Origin: JAPPHA01 sp965220985
Lineage (GTDB): Bacteria; Pseudomonadota; Alphaproteobacteria; Rhodobacterales; Rhodobacteraceae
DNA: 64,000 bases
Direction of reading: 5' to 3'
Assembly: GCA_965220985.1 (NCBI GenBank)
Contig: OZ244854.1
Span: 186,001-250,000, forward strand
Of the stretch, positions 43,041-51,950 are shown piece after piece. The translations under genes and the position numbers were made by a program. Every line of letters begins with the position of its first letter. The stretch's first letter is position 1. The notes under the pieces are model-generated. The model was given only the letters and a program-made list of their open reading frames with translations. It had not been told where the DNA came from and made no database searches.

Positions 43041-44168
43041 ATGAGCAAGCGGACCCGATTCGATGCCCCGGCCTTCGCGGCTGAACTCGTCAGGATTCCG
43101 AGTTCGGATCCGCCTGGCGGAGAGCTGGACGTTGCCCGCAAGGTGTCGGCGGAGCTGACCGCGCTCGGCATCGAAAACCGGCTTGACGAGTTTCTTCCCG
43201 GACGCGCGAATGTCATCGGGCGGATTCGCGGCACGGGACAAAAGAAACCCATGGTGTATTCGGCGCACATGGACACCGTCCCCATCGGCGACCGGCAATG
43301 GAGCTTCGACCCCTTCGCGGGAGACACTCGGAACGGTCGGATTCGTGGGCGCGGTTCGTCCGACATGAAAAGCGCGATTGCCGCTTTCATCGGCGCGGCC
43401 CACATCCTGAGCCAGCGAAAGACACCACTGGGGAGCGACGTGATTCTGGCATTCACTGCCGGGGAAAGCGCCGACTGTCTGGGTGCCCGCCATCTCTTGA
43501 AACAGGGGTTTCAGAACGAGATCGGCGCATTCCTGTGTGGCGAGCCGAGCTCGCTCGATCTGATCGTTGTCGAAAAGGCGACCCTTTGGCTTGCAGCGGA
43601 GGCCGAAGGCGTTCTCGGTCACGTATCCGGAGAGGCGGGAGTGAACGCGATCGATCTGATGGCGGACTTCCTCGCCGCATTGAAACGTCTGGATCTTGCG
43701 CTGCCGCAGCATCCGCTGCTCACGCCACCCACGGTTCGCGTCGGAACGATCTCGGGCGGGACTGCGGTCAATGTCACGCCCGACAGATGCATCGCAGAGA
43801 TCGATGTGCGATTTGGCCCCGGAATCGACCAAGAGGACGTGATCGAGAAACTCAGGCACGTGGCGCCCGCAGGCGTGACACTGAGCGTCCTCGATTTCAA
43901 GCCGGCGGTCGAGGAGCCTCCCGACAGCGAATTCTCGCGGTGCTGCGTGAATGCGATCGGAGAAGTCACTGGCAGCGAGCCCGAAATCCTGGGCGTTTCG
44001 TACTACAGTGATGCTGCAATCCTGATGGACGGGATCGATGCGCCATTCGCCATTGTCGGTCCCGGCGACCTGGGGATGAGCGGACAATACGACGAGACCT
44101 GCAGCGCTGAACGGATCGAGGCGGCCGTCGAGATTTACGCAAGAATCGCCGAGCAGTGGGTCGCTTGA
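43041..44168 (+). CDS. M20-family peptidase/deacylase homologue with altered metal site
   Basis: A 375-residue protein of the ArgE/DapE/CPG2 (M20) fold, with a catalytic domain and an inserted dimerisation domain (about residues 175-285). H76-x-D78 (SAHMDTVP) and the bridging D108 (GRGSSDMKS) are present. The usual acidic pair EE is E142-S143 in TAGESADCLGA, and the last His ligand (usual form HQPDE) is G348 in SGQYDE. Two of five metal ligands are thus missing, so it may bind one metal, use other residues, or have lost hydrolysis. The start at 43041 is an inner ATG that gives the normal N-terminus. It is about 190 bp downstream of the sugar permease and may be the last gene of that operon. 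Confidence 0.8.
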   Translation: MSKRTRFDAPAFAAELVRIPSSDPPGGELDVARKVSAELTALGIENRLDEFLPGRANVIGRIRGTGQKKPMVYSAHMDTVPIGDRQWSFDPFAGDTRNGRIRGRGSSDMKSAIAAFIGAAHILSQRKTPLGSDVILAFTAGESADCLGARHLLKQGFQNEIGAFLCGEPSSLDLIVVEKATLWLAAEAEGVLGHVSGEAGVNAIDLMADFLAALKRLDLALPQHPLLTPPTVRVGTISGGTAVNVTPDRCIAEIDVRFGPGIDQEDVIEKLRHVAPAGVTLSVLDFKPAVEEPPDSEFSRCCVNAIGEVTGSEPEILGVSYYSDAAILMDGIDAPFAIVGPGDLGMSGQYDETCSAERIEAAVEIYARIAEQWVA

Positions 44169-44551
44169 TGAGGTATTTTGCCAAGCTGCGCGCCGTCTTG
44201 CGATTGCCGTGCCTGGCAACCTAGATGACATGTTCCGAAGGATTTCTTGCGACGATGAGGCAATTCATTGGCCGATCCGAACCTGTCTGCCTGCCTGTGC
44301 GTCACTCGGTGCTCTGGAATTCTCGTCGTCCTAAGGTTTCACGGTTTCGCTGACCTTTGGCGCATCGGAACTGGCACGCGACTACGCACCGTCAGGAATC
44401 GGAACGTCGACCAGTCTGCGGCAGCAAGAGCGCCTCGTTAGGTGCTGACAACGTGAGCCTTTCCTGAAACCCGACCAAAGCCGGAAGAACTGTCTCAGGA
44501 CGCCTCGGAAAACCCACGCACCGGATCAACTGCCCCGAGATTCAACCGGCC
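44169..44551. other. Intergenic, convergent gene ends
   Basis: About 380 bp between the convergent M20 and isomerase genes. No gene or clear bidirectional terminator found. Confidence 0.45.
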
Positions 44552-45304
44552 TCACCGCTGTCGTGCCGCTTCGAGCCAGTCCAGTGTGGCGCCGGTGTCG
44601 CCACCGGGCTTGTATTCCGCCCCGATCGGGTTGCTCCAGCCGAGAGCCTCGATGCCTTCGAAGATCGTCGGGTAATGCAGTTCTCCGTGGTCAGGTGCGC
44701 CGCGGTCGGGAACAGCTGCGAACTGGATGTGGCCGATGATTGGCAAAAAAGCTTTCAATCGAGTGAGCAAGTCGCCCTCGGTTCGCCCCACATGGTAGCA
44801 GTCGAACATCAGCTTGAGGTTCGCTGCATCGACACTTGAGATGATATCAGCAGCTTGATCGGTCGTGGACAGGAAATAGCCCGGAGCATCATGACGATTC
44901 AGAGGTTCGATCAGGATCGTCCTGTCGGTCCGATCACAGGCATATCGAAGGTTGTCGGCAAAAACGGAGCCTGCATCGGGCCCCGATGCAAAGCCCGCCA
45001 TCACGTGAATCGCTCGCGCATCGATGGCGGTTGCATAGGCAATGGCCTGGTCAATGGCAGCCCGGGCCTCCGCAACTCGGTCAGGAAGAGCGCAAAGGCC
45101 GTTCTCGCCGGGACGGCCGCGCACCGTGTTGATGCCAAGCATCGGCAGACCGCTCGCATCCAGTGCGGCACACACCTCTTCGGGTGGGGTCTCGTAGGGC
45201 CAATGACATTCAACCGCATCAAAGCCTGCCGCACTCGCTGCGCGGATGGCATCCGGCAAGCTCAAGTCAGCCCAGAGAAATCCGAGATTGGCCGAAAACT
45301 TCAT
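44552..45304 (-). CDS. Hydroxypyruvate / 2-oxo-tetronate isomerase family protein
   Basis: A 250-residue TIM-barrel isomerase (Hyi/OtnI group of the xylose-isomerase-like fold). The start at 45304 gives the family N-terminus MKFSANLGFLWADLSLPDAI. Characteristic stretches are FDAVECHWPYETP, INTVRGRPGENGLCALP, the active-site Glu in ILIEPLNRHDAPGYFLS, MFDCYHVGRTEGDL, and the C-terminal Glu in IGAEYKPGGDTGATLDWL. The family interconverts hydroxypyruvate with tartronate semialdehyde, or 2-oxo- with 3-oxo-tetronates. Lying after a threonate-type dehydrogenase on the same strand, the OtnI reaction on C4 acids is the better guess. Confidence 0.8.
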   Translation of the reverse strand: MKFSANLGFLWADLSLPDAIRAASAAGFDAVECHWPYETPPEEVCAALDASGLPMLGINTVRGRPGENGLCALPDRVAEARAAIDQAIAYATAIDARAIHVMAGFASGPDAGSVFADNLRYACDRTDRTILIEPLNRHDAPGYFLSTTDQAADIISSVDAANLKLMFDCYHVGRTEGDLLTRLKAFLPIIGHIQFAAVPDRGAPDHGELHYPTIFEGIEALGWSNPIGAEYKPGGDTGATLDWLEAARQR

Positions 45305-45446
45305 GCGTTCCGCTCCGCGTTGCAATTGGCGACAACCGCCGATGCCAGGTCAGCATCCAACCCCAGAACCCGAATCTCCTGTCTGGCAGGCGCGCAGGCC
45401 AGATCGCGGGACCCGAAGAAATCGTCGCAAGAGAATCCGAACCGCA

Positions 45447-46349
45447 TCACGTGTCTCCTGGCAGTTTCAAGCCCGCGTTTCGGGCATAGACCTTCGCGAT
45501 GGAGGCGTCATCCTCGCGTCCCAGCCCCATCCCGACGGCAACCATGTATTGCTGAAAAGCCGCGGCCGTGATCGGGGCCGAGAAGCGCGCGGACTTGGCG
45601 ATGTCGAGCACGATGCCGAGATCCTTGGGCCAAATGTCGATCTGGCTGAGCGGAGTGTAGTCGCCTGCGACGATGTGAGGCGCGCGGTTCTCCAACACCC
45701 AACTCGTGCCCGCGCACTTGCTGATGACCTCGACGAACCTCTCGGGCGTGACACCTTGGGTCATGCCGAACGTCAAGGCTTCGGCCATGGTCGCGATTTG
45801 AACCCCCGCCAGAAGCTGGTTGACCGCTTTCATGGCCGAACCCGGTCCAGCCCTGTCCCCAAGTTCGAAAACCGTCTCGGCCGTTGCATCGAGGACAGGG
45901 CGCGCGGCCGCAAAGGCATTCGGTGTTCCCGAGGCCATGATCGAGAGCTTCCCGTCCGCCGCCTTTATCGGTCCGCCGGAAATCGGCGCATCGAGATAGT
46001 GGACACCGCATTCACGGCAGCGGGCTTCCATGTCACGCGCGAATTCCGGCGGGACCGTTGCGCAGGCCATCACGACGGCACCTTGACGAAGCCTGGGGAC
46101 AATACCGTTTTCACCGAAGAGAACGTCTTCGGTCTGCGCCGCATTCAGCACGACGACGACCACCGCATCGAGCGTGCCTGCAACCTCGGAAACCTCGCCA
46201 ATGGCCCCGCCTTCCGAGAGAAACCGCTCCATCGCCTCGGGCATGACGTCAAAGCCATGGGTCGCAATCCCCGCGCGCAGAAGACTCGACGCCATGCCGT
46301 ATCCCATGGCGCCCAGCCCAAAGACTGCGGTTTTGATCTTCTCGGTCAT
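45447..46349 (-). CDS. NAD-dependent beta-hydroxyacid dehydrogenase (L-threonate dehydrogenase-like)
   Basis: A 300-residue 3-hydroxyisobutyrate dehydrogenase-family protein. The ATG at 46349 has a GAGGAG site. The NAD-binding motif FGLGAMGYGMA is at residues 10-20, the substrate loop DAPISGGPIKAADGKL near 120-135, and the catalytic Lys in GSAMKAVNQLLAG near 175. LtnD and tartronate semialdehyde reductases share these features. Pairing with an OtnI-like isomerase supports threonate or erythronate oxidation to a 2-oxo-tetronate. Transcribed away from the GntR regulator and TTT transporter, about 600 bp downstream of the regulator on the same strand. Confidence 0.82.
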   Translation of the reverse strand: MTEKIKTAVFGLGAMGYGMASSLLRAGIATHGFDVMPEAMERFLSEGGAIGEVSEVAGTLDAVVVVVLNAAQTEDVLFGENGIVPRLRQGAVVMACATVPPEFARDMEARCRECGVHYLDAPISGGPIKAADGKLSIMASGTPNAFAAARPVLDATAETVFELGDRAGPGSAMKAVNQLLAGVQIATMAEALTFGMTQGVTPERFVEVISKCAGTSWVLENRAPHIVAGDYTPLSQIDIWPKDLGIVLDIAKSARFSAPITAAAFQQYMVAVGMGLGREDDASIAKVYARNAGLKLPGDT

Positions 46350-46942
46350 GTATTCAGTCTCCTCAAGCGCAAGAAGTTTTCGGATCGTGCAAGGCACGAG
46401 AATTCGTCCGAAATCGTGATGGATCGGTTCTGCCATTTGCAAGCCCATTCCGGTGACGTGCCTGCAAGGTCGAAAGTGTTTCAGACGAGCCCGACTTCCG
46501 TCTGTTTGACCGATACTAGAATCCTTTGGGCAGCTCCAGTTTGCCGCTTCGACCAACTCGCGACGGAGGTTGGAACGTCATCCCCTGAGCAGGCGCGTCG
46601 ACAAGGTTGCACGCGTTTGAATACCCCTTGAACGAACCTTAATCGGCATGGGCTGCACAAAAAATCCTGCGGAATCAGCACTCCTCATCAAGGCACGCGA
46701 AACAGCCATTGGCCACGGTGCCCGCATTTGTGCAACCCCTGCGTGTTCACGCATTCTGCGGCGGCCCTTCGCCGCCTGTCTCGATGGCAGGTCCATCGTG
46801 TTGGGTCTACAGGGTCATGTCCGCCTGGCACGTGTACCGTCTCGACAGCCTCGACCCCGATGCCTTGCTCGACTCTGCGGAATCCGCGTCGCTGTGCACC
46901 AGCCAGCATCGAAAGTTGCCGGTGCATGATGGCGCCGCAAGC
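46350..46942. other. Intergenic between GntR regulator and dehydrogenase
   Basis: About 590 bp with no supported gene. The dehydrogenase promoter should lie here. I found no copy of the regulator palindrome seen at 47783. Confidence 0.4.
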
Positions 46943-47686
46943 TCATTGTTCACGCTTGCGGATGGCGTAAGCTCGTTCGATGTTCTTGATCGCGTTGGCA
47001 AGGTGCTGGCGCAAGGCTCTGGATGCTGCGGTGCCATTGCGTGCAAGGAGCGCTTCAACGATGTCTTGGTGCTTGCGTGTTTGCGTTGTCCGATTGGCCA
47101 GTTGCTTGGCAGAAACGAACCTCGCGCGCCAAAGCCGCGCATTGAACGTTCTGTGCGTTTCCGCCAATGCCGGATTGTGGGCCGCTGCGACAATTTCACT
47201 GTGAAACTGCATGTCGATGCCGAAGAGGCGATAGCGATCCTCGCTTTCGGCCAGATCCACCATCTGATCCTGCAGGTCCGCGATCGTGCTCAACTCTTCG
47301 TCCGTGGCTCTTTGGCAAGCCAGTTCGCCCGCCAGTCCTTCCAGCGCGCCTTGCACGTCAAGCCAGTCTGACAGTTGCGACAACGGCGGGTCCGCGACAT
47401 ATGGCCGTCGGGTTTCGGAGTAGGACACCAGCCCGTCGATTTCCAACTGCCGAATGGCCTCTCGCACTGGTGTCCGACTGATGCCCAGTATCTCGGATAG
47501 GTCACGCTCTTTCAGAGCCATCCCGGGTGGCAGTCTTTCGAGCAGGATGAGTTCACGCAGTCTCTCGAACGCCTCTTCGCCAAGGCTGGGTCGTTTGGCA
47601 AGACTCTCGTTGTCGCCGAGAATGTCTTTCAGCGACGCGCCCTGCGCCGCAGAAACCGTTGTCGAAACCTGAACTTCGTCGCTCAA
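46943..47686 (-). CDS. GntR-family regulator, FCD effector domain
   Basis: A FadR-subfamily regulator of about 247 residues. The winged helix-turn-helix spans about residues 38-100 (LGEEAFERLRELILLERLPP, SEILGISRTPVREAIRQLE), followed by an all-helical FCD domain with metal-type residues such as the His in DMQFHSEIVAAAHN. An AGGAGG at 47699-47694 is only one base from ATG 47692 but seven bases from TTG 47686, so TTG is the likelier start. It is divergent from tctC. The palindrome between them overlaps the tctC promoter, so repression of the transporter and probably autoregulation are inferred. Confidence 0.85.
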   Translation of the reverse strand: MSDEVQVSTTVSAAQGASLKDILGDNESLAKRPSLGEEAFERLRELILLERLPPGMALKERDLSEILGISRTPVREAIRQLEIDGLVSYSETRRPYVADPPLSQLSDWLDVQGALEGLAGELACQRATDEELSTIADLQDQMVDLAESEDRYRLFGIDMQFHSEIVAAAHNPALAETHRTFNARLWRARFVSAKQLANRTTQTRKHQDIVEALLARNGTAASRALRQHLANAIKNIERAYAIRKREQ

Positions 47687-47778
47687 GGCCATGCCTCCTG
47701 CATGCCGGATTCTTGTCCACCTGCTTCAACCGCTCTGGCCGAATATCGAGTGACACACTCCAGCATCATCAAAATCAA

Positions 47779-47811
47779 GTTGATTTGGTATACCAAAAAC
47801 CGTATACCAAC
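47779..47811 (+). promoter_or_regulatory. tctC promoter overlapped by GntR operator
   Basis: A -35 TTGATT (47779-47784) and a -10 TATACC (47802-47807) are separated by 17 bp. A perfect 14-bp palindrome TTTGGTATACCAAA (47783-47796) sits between them, and a second GTATACCAA half-type site lies at 47801-47809, centres 14 bp apart. Such TGGTATACCA sites are typical for FCD-type GntR repressors. Confidence 0.6.
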
Positions 47812-47871
47812 CGCAATATCAAGTGTTCTCGTCGACGAGAAAACTCGAAATCCGAAAGGGAGGATTGACTC

Positions 47872-48837
47872 ATGCACAACCACTTCAAAAGCCTGCTGAT
47901 CGCTGCAGCCGTCGGGAGCCTGTCGCTTGCCGCGATTTCCGCGCCCGCAACGGCCGACGAATTTCCAAGCGGCCCGATCGAAGTGATCAACAACTCCAAG
48001 CCCGGTGGCGGGTCCGACATCTTCTTGCGATTTGCAACCGAAAAAGCCGCCGAGATCCTTGGAACCAGCTTCATTCACCAGTCGAAAACCGGCGGGGTCT
48101 CGACCAACACGCTGAAATACGTCGCCGGCAAGCCAGCCGACGGTCAGACCCTGTTCATCGTCAACGCGGGAACGGCGCTGACCATGATGCGCGGAACGGT
48201 CGATCTGACCAAGGACGACATCGTCCCGCTCGTTCGCGGCACCATCGATCCGGAGTTCATCGTCGTGAAAGCGGGCCGCTTCGCCGATGCGGCCGAATTC
48301 ATTGCCTACGCCCAGGCCAACTCCGTGAAGCAGGCCGGCACGAAGGTCGGTGGCAATCCCCACGTCAGCGCGCTGATCATGCGCGACGCGATCGGCATGA
48401 CCGACCAGGTCTACGTGCCCTTCGAAAAATCGGGCGAAATCGTCATCAACGTGATCAACGGCAATGTCGACGTTGCGCTGCTGAACCACGACGAGTTCAT
48501 CTCGCAGGCCAATGCCGGCGAGGTCGAGGCACTTGCCATCCTGACGCCCGAGCGTTCCGCCAACGCACCTGATATCCCGACCGGCCATGAGGTCGGCATC
48601 CCGGTGGACATCGCCGTCGTTCGGGGCATCGGGGTTCTGAAGGGCACGCCGGAACCGGTCATCGAGAAGCTGGAAGCCGCTCTGCTCGAGTCCATGAATT
48701 CGGAAACCTACCTCGACTACCTCGCCGGATCCGGTCAGGATGCCTCCAGCATCGCCGGGCGCGAGGCCTTCGGAGCGCAGTTCGAGGCCATGTACGAAGG
48801 CTACCAGGCTGTCGCCAAGGACCTTCTCGGCGGTTGA
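47872..48837 (+). CDS. tctC: Tripartite tricarboxylate transporter substrate-binding protein TctC
   Basis: A 321-residue Bug-family periplasmic receptor. Signal peptide residues 1-28 end APATA. Family features: PIEVINNSKPGGGSDIFLRF in the first lobe (the usual motif being ...PGGxxD), ADGQTLFIVN, and GGNPHVSALIM in the ligand-binding loop. A good AGGGAGGA site precedes the ATG. A receptor for a carboxylated compound, working with TctB and TctA. Its long spacing to tctB holds a hairpin. Neighbouring enzymes suggest a C4 sugar acid or sulfated derivative as ligand. Confidence 0.88.
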   Translation: MHNHFKSLLIAAAVGSLSLAAISAPATADEFPSGPIEVINNSKPGGGSDIFLRFATEKAAEILGTSFIHQSKTGGVSTNTLKYVAGKPADGQTLFIVNAGTALTMMRGTVDLTKDDIVPLVRGTIDPEFIVVKAGRFADAAEFIAYAQANSVKQAGTKVGGNPHVSALIMRDAIGMTDQVYVPFEKSGEIVINVINGNVDVALLNHDEFISQANAGEVEALAILTPERSANAPDIPTGHEVGIPVDIAVVRGIGVLKGTPEPVIEKLEAALLESMNSETYLDYLAGSGQDASSIAGREAFGAQFEAMYEGYQAVAKDLLGG

Positions 48838-48848
48838 CACAAAATCCC

Positions 48849-48876
48849 TGCTGGCCTGCCATGGTGCGGGCCAGCA
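48849..48876 (+). terminator. Hairpin after tctC
   Basis: Stem 48849-48859 with 48866-48876 (8 perfect outer pairs, one G-T wobble and two further pairs inside) and a 6-base loop, 12 bp after the tctC stop and 28 bp before tctB. Probable attenuator. Confidence 0.6.
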
Positions 48877-48903
48877 CACCTCGTCAGACTGCGGGACCTT
48901 GTC

Positions 48904-49380
48904 ATGTCGACAACTGACGTAAACGCGAAGCCGATCGATCGGACACTGCTGTTCGAATCCATCTTCATCATGGTCTTTTCAGCCGGGATGTTCGCCGTCA
49001 CCTACACCTTCGACAAGGTTCCCGCGATCCTGGCCCAGGGAATCCAGCCAACAGTGTTCCCAAGGGCGGTGCTGATCATCATGTTTGCACTGGCGGCAAC
49101 CCAGGCGTTCAAGGCCATGCGTCTCACGCCGCAACAGGTCGCTGAACTCAAACCGATCAAGGCCATTCCACCGGTCGTGTACGTGACTGCAGGGTTTCTG
49201 ATCGCATTCGCGGTGATCATGCCGATCATTGGCACCTTCCCCGCAATCGTGATTTTCCTGCCCGCGCTCGCGCTTCTCTGGGGCGAACGGCGCTGGGTTC
49301 TCATGGCCTTGAGTTTCCTCGGGTTTCTCGGCTTCGCGTACGTCCTCTTCCGTCTCATCATGAACGTCCCGCTGCCCTGA
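48904..49380 (+). CDS. tctB: Tripartite tricarboxylate transporter small subunit TctB
   Basis: A 158-residue membrane protein with four hydrophobic segments (about residues 16-38, 48-65, 88-118 and 126-152), the typical size and layout for TctB. Sequence in this subunit is poorly conserved; assignment rests on topology plus position between tctC and tctA. The tctA start follows 12 bases after its stop. Confidence 0.85.
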   Translation: MSTTDVNAKPIDRTLLFESIFIMVFSAGMFAVTYTFDKVPAILAQGIQPTVFPRAVLIIMFALAATQAFKAMRLTPQQVAELKPIKAIPPVVYVTAGFLIAFAVIMPIIGTFPAIVIFLPALALLWGERRWVLMALSFLGFLGFAYVLFRLIMNVPLP

Positions 49381-49391
49381 GGTCTGGCAAA

Positions 49392-50906
49392 ATGGAAGCC
49401 TTTCTGCTTGTCGTTCAGTTTCTTGCCGACCCCTACCACCTGGCGATCATTGCCGGGGGCACGTTTGTCGGCCTGATCGTCGGCGCCCTTCCGGGTCTTG
49501 GATCCGTGATCCTGATCGCCCTGATGCTGCCGTTTGTCGTGCGGATGGACCCCATCACGGGAATCGCGCTCTGCGCAATCGTCTACTGCGCGACAACCTA
49601 CGGGGGCTCGATCACCGCGATCCTCATCAACACGCCCGGCACGCCAGCGGCCGCAATGACGACGTTCGACGGGTTTCCCCTGGCGCAAAAAGGCGAGGCC
49701 GGACGGGCACTTGGCATTGCCACCTTTTCGAGCGCCATCGGCGGCATTCTCGGCATCCTCGTGATGATCGTCGCCACGCCGCTTCTCGCAAAGATGGCGT
49801 ACAGGTTCGGGCCAGCGGAGTTCTTCGCCCTCGCGGTCTTCGGCATGTCGATGCTCGCCTCGATCAGCGGGGCGTCGATGACCAAGAACTTCATCGGCGG
49901 CGCCTTCGGCATTCTCCTCGCGACAGTCGGAACCGATCTGACGACTGGCGTGCAGCGCTTCACTTTTGGACAGGCGGATCTCTACGAAGGCATCGCGATC
50001 GTCCAGATCATGATCGGCATCTTTGCGGGCGGCGAACTCCTGCGCCAGGCCACCCAGGCCCACCTCAAGAGACAGCTCGTCGCCGAAGGCGTCACCAAGC
50101 TTCCATCCCGCGAGGATTTCCGCAGGATTTGGAAAACCGTCCTGCGCAGCACCGGCATCGGCACATTCATCGGCATCCTTCCGGCCGAAGGCGGCAAGGT
50201 CGCGGCGATGATCGCCTACAACGAAGAACAGCGCTGGAACAAGAGAAGCCGCGGCCAGTTCGGCAAGGGCGCGATCGAGGGCGTCGCAGCGCCCGAAGCC
50301 GCCAACAATGCGGCAACTGGCGGCACGATGGTTCCAACGCTTGCCCTTGGCATCCCAGGTGGCGGCTCGACCGCAATCATCCTGACGGCCATGCTGATCC
50401 TCGGCCTGCGCCCCGGACCGCAACTCTTTGCCGAGCAGCCCGACCTCCTTGCCGGGATCTTCGGCGCGATGCTGGGCGCGAATCTGTGCTTCCTCGTCTA
50501 CGGCCTCGTTGGAGCAAAGCTCTTCAGCCGCATCACGCTGATCCCGACGACCATCCTGTGGCCCTGCGTCATCTGCCTCGCCTGTCTTGGCGCCTACAGC
50601 CTGCAGCAGAGCATGTTCGACGTGGGCGTGATGATCTTCTTCGCTGTGCTGGGATTCTTCCTGAACCGGCACGGCTATGCGCCTGCCCCCATCGTCATGG
50701 GCCTGATCCTGGGCGAGCTGATCGAAACCTCGCTCAAGCAGTCCTACCTGATCTACGACGGCAACCTCTTCGCCATCCTGCAGCAGCCGATCGCACTGGC
50801 GTTCCTGCTGTTGTCGCTGGTGGGCCTGTGCAGCCCGCTCATTGCCAAGGCCATCGGCGCCTTCCGCGACAACCGGGTGCGGCACGTGCGCGGCAACGAC
50901 GAATAG
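49392..50906 (+). CDS. tctA: Tripartite tricarboxylate transporter large subunit TctA
   Basis: A 504-residue membrane protein with about twelve helices. It carries the TctA signatures GTFVGLIVGALPGLGSVILIAL near residue 20, YGGSITAILINTPGTPAAA near 80, GILPAEGGKVAAMIAYNEE and NNAATGGTMVPTLALGIPGG in the second half. It forms the secondary-active translocation pathway with TctB. The pdxA2-like gene begins 12 bp after its stop, so import and metabolism are in one transcript. Confidence 0.93.
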   Translation: MEAFLLVVQFLADPYHLAIIAGGTFVGLIVGALPGLGSVILIALMLPFVVRMDPITGIALCAIVYCATTYGGSITAILINTPGTPAAAMTTFDGFPLAQKGEAGRALGIATFSSAIGGILGILVMIVATPLLAKMAYRFGPAEFFALAVFGMSMLASISGASMTKNFIGGAFGILLATVGTDLTTGVQRFTFGQADLYEGIAIVQIMIGIFAGGELLRQATQAHLKRQLVAEGVTKLPSREDFRRIWKTVLRSTGIGTFIGILPAEGGKVAAMIAYNEEQRWNKRSRGQFGKGAIEGVAAPEAANNAATGGTMVPTLALGIPGGGSTAIILTAMLILGLRPGPQLFAEQPDLLAGIFGAMLGANLCFLVYGLVGAKLFSRITLIPTTILWPCVICLACLGAYSLQQSMFDVGVMIFFAVLGFFLNRHGYAPAPIVMGLILGELIETSLKQSYLIYDGNLFAILQQPIALAFLLLSLVGLCSPLIAKAIGAFRDNRVRHVRGNDE

Positions 50907-50918
50907 GTCGGAACGGAC

Positions 50919-51950
50919 ATGTCCGACATTCCCGTCATCCTCTCGACACTGGGGGACGCGGGCGGCATCGGCCCGGAACTTGTGGCCAAGACGCTCGATT
51001 ACCCGGAAATCACCCGCGGAGCCAAGCGGATCATCATCGGCCACCCCAAGGTGTTCGACATGGGCCGGGAGGTTGCCGGCATCGCAACGGACCTGCCGCG
51101 CCACACCAATATCCGCGAAGCCATCGACAGCCCCGAACCCGTCGTGTTCTACCACTTCGAGGAACTCGAATTCGGCGACATCGAGGTCGGCGTGACCTCC
51201 GCACAGGCGGGCCTCGCCGACCACCGGATCGGTTGCCACGCAGCGGACCTTTCTGCCGAAGGGTTGATCGACGCGCTTGTCTGGGCGCCTGTCAACAAGG
51301 CCTCGATTCACAAGGCCGGACACCACCACGAAGGGTACAAGGCCGGGATCGCCGATCACATGGGCTTCACCGAGAGATCGACCGAGATCAACACCATCGG
51401 CCATCTCTGGACGACGCGGGTTACCTCGCACATTCCGATCAGCCAGGTGGCAAGCGAGATCAGCGAGGACGCGATCATCAGCGTCCTGCGGTATTTCGAT
51501 CGCGAGTTGAAACGCTTCGGATACGAAAACCCGAAGATCGCCGTCTCGGGCCTCAATCCGCACAACGGCGACGAAGGCGCCTTCGGCCGGGAGGAGATCG
51601 ACATCATCGCCCCCGCGATCGAGAAAGCCAGGAGGTTCCAGCTGAACGTTGAAGGCCCCTACCCGGCCGACACGATTTTTCTGACGGTGCAGAACGAAGG
51701 CCACGTCGGCGTGCTGTCGATGTATCATGACCAGTGTCAGATCGCGACGAAGCTGTTGGGGTTCGATGACGGGGTCACCTATTTCGGTGGCATGCCGTTC
51801 ATCCTGGCGACACCCGCGCACGGAACCGCCTTTGACATTGCCGGACAGAACAAGGCCCGCCCCAACGCGATCTTCAAGGCCCATGAACTGGCCCGACGGG
51901 CTGCATTGACCGCAAAGGGCCTGCCGGCGGACGAGCCGGACGAAACATGA
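50919..51950 (+). CDS. pdxA2: PdxA2-like 4-phospho-D-threonate/erythronate dehydrogenase
   Basis: A 343-residue PdxA-family metal-dependent dehydrogenase. The N-terminus LSTLGDAGGIGPELVAKTL matches GDPAGIGPE with a changed third residue. Metal ligands are expected in NKASIHKAGHHHEG, in TSHIPIS and in MYHDQ, and GLNPHNGDEGAFG is the PdxA nucleotide/phosphate motif. PdxA proper makes vitamin B6. The PdxA2 branch, found beside transporters and C4 acid genes, oxidises 4-phospho-D-threonate or erythronate to DHAP. Location after tctA and near a threonate-type dehydrogenase favours PdxA2. The matching kinase is not in this window. It overlaps the sulfatase gene by four bases. Confidence 0.8.
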   Translation: MSDIPVILSTLGDAGGIGPELVAKTLDYPEITRGAKRIIIGHPKVFDMGREVAGIATDLPRHTNIREAIDSPEPVVFYHFEELEFGDIEVGVTSAQAGLADHRIGCHAADLSAEGLIDALVWAPVNKASIHKAGHHHEGYKAGIADHMGFTERSTEINTIGHLWTTRVTSHIPISQVASEISEDAIISVLRYFDRELKRFGYENPKIAVSGLNPHNGDEGAFGREEIDIIAPAIEKARRFQLNVEGPYPADTIFLTVQNEGHVGVLSMYHDQCQIATKLLGFDDGVTYFGGMPFILATPAHGTAFDIAGQNKARPNAIFKAHELARRAALTAKGLPADEPDET

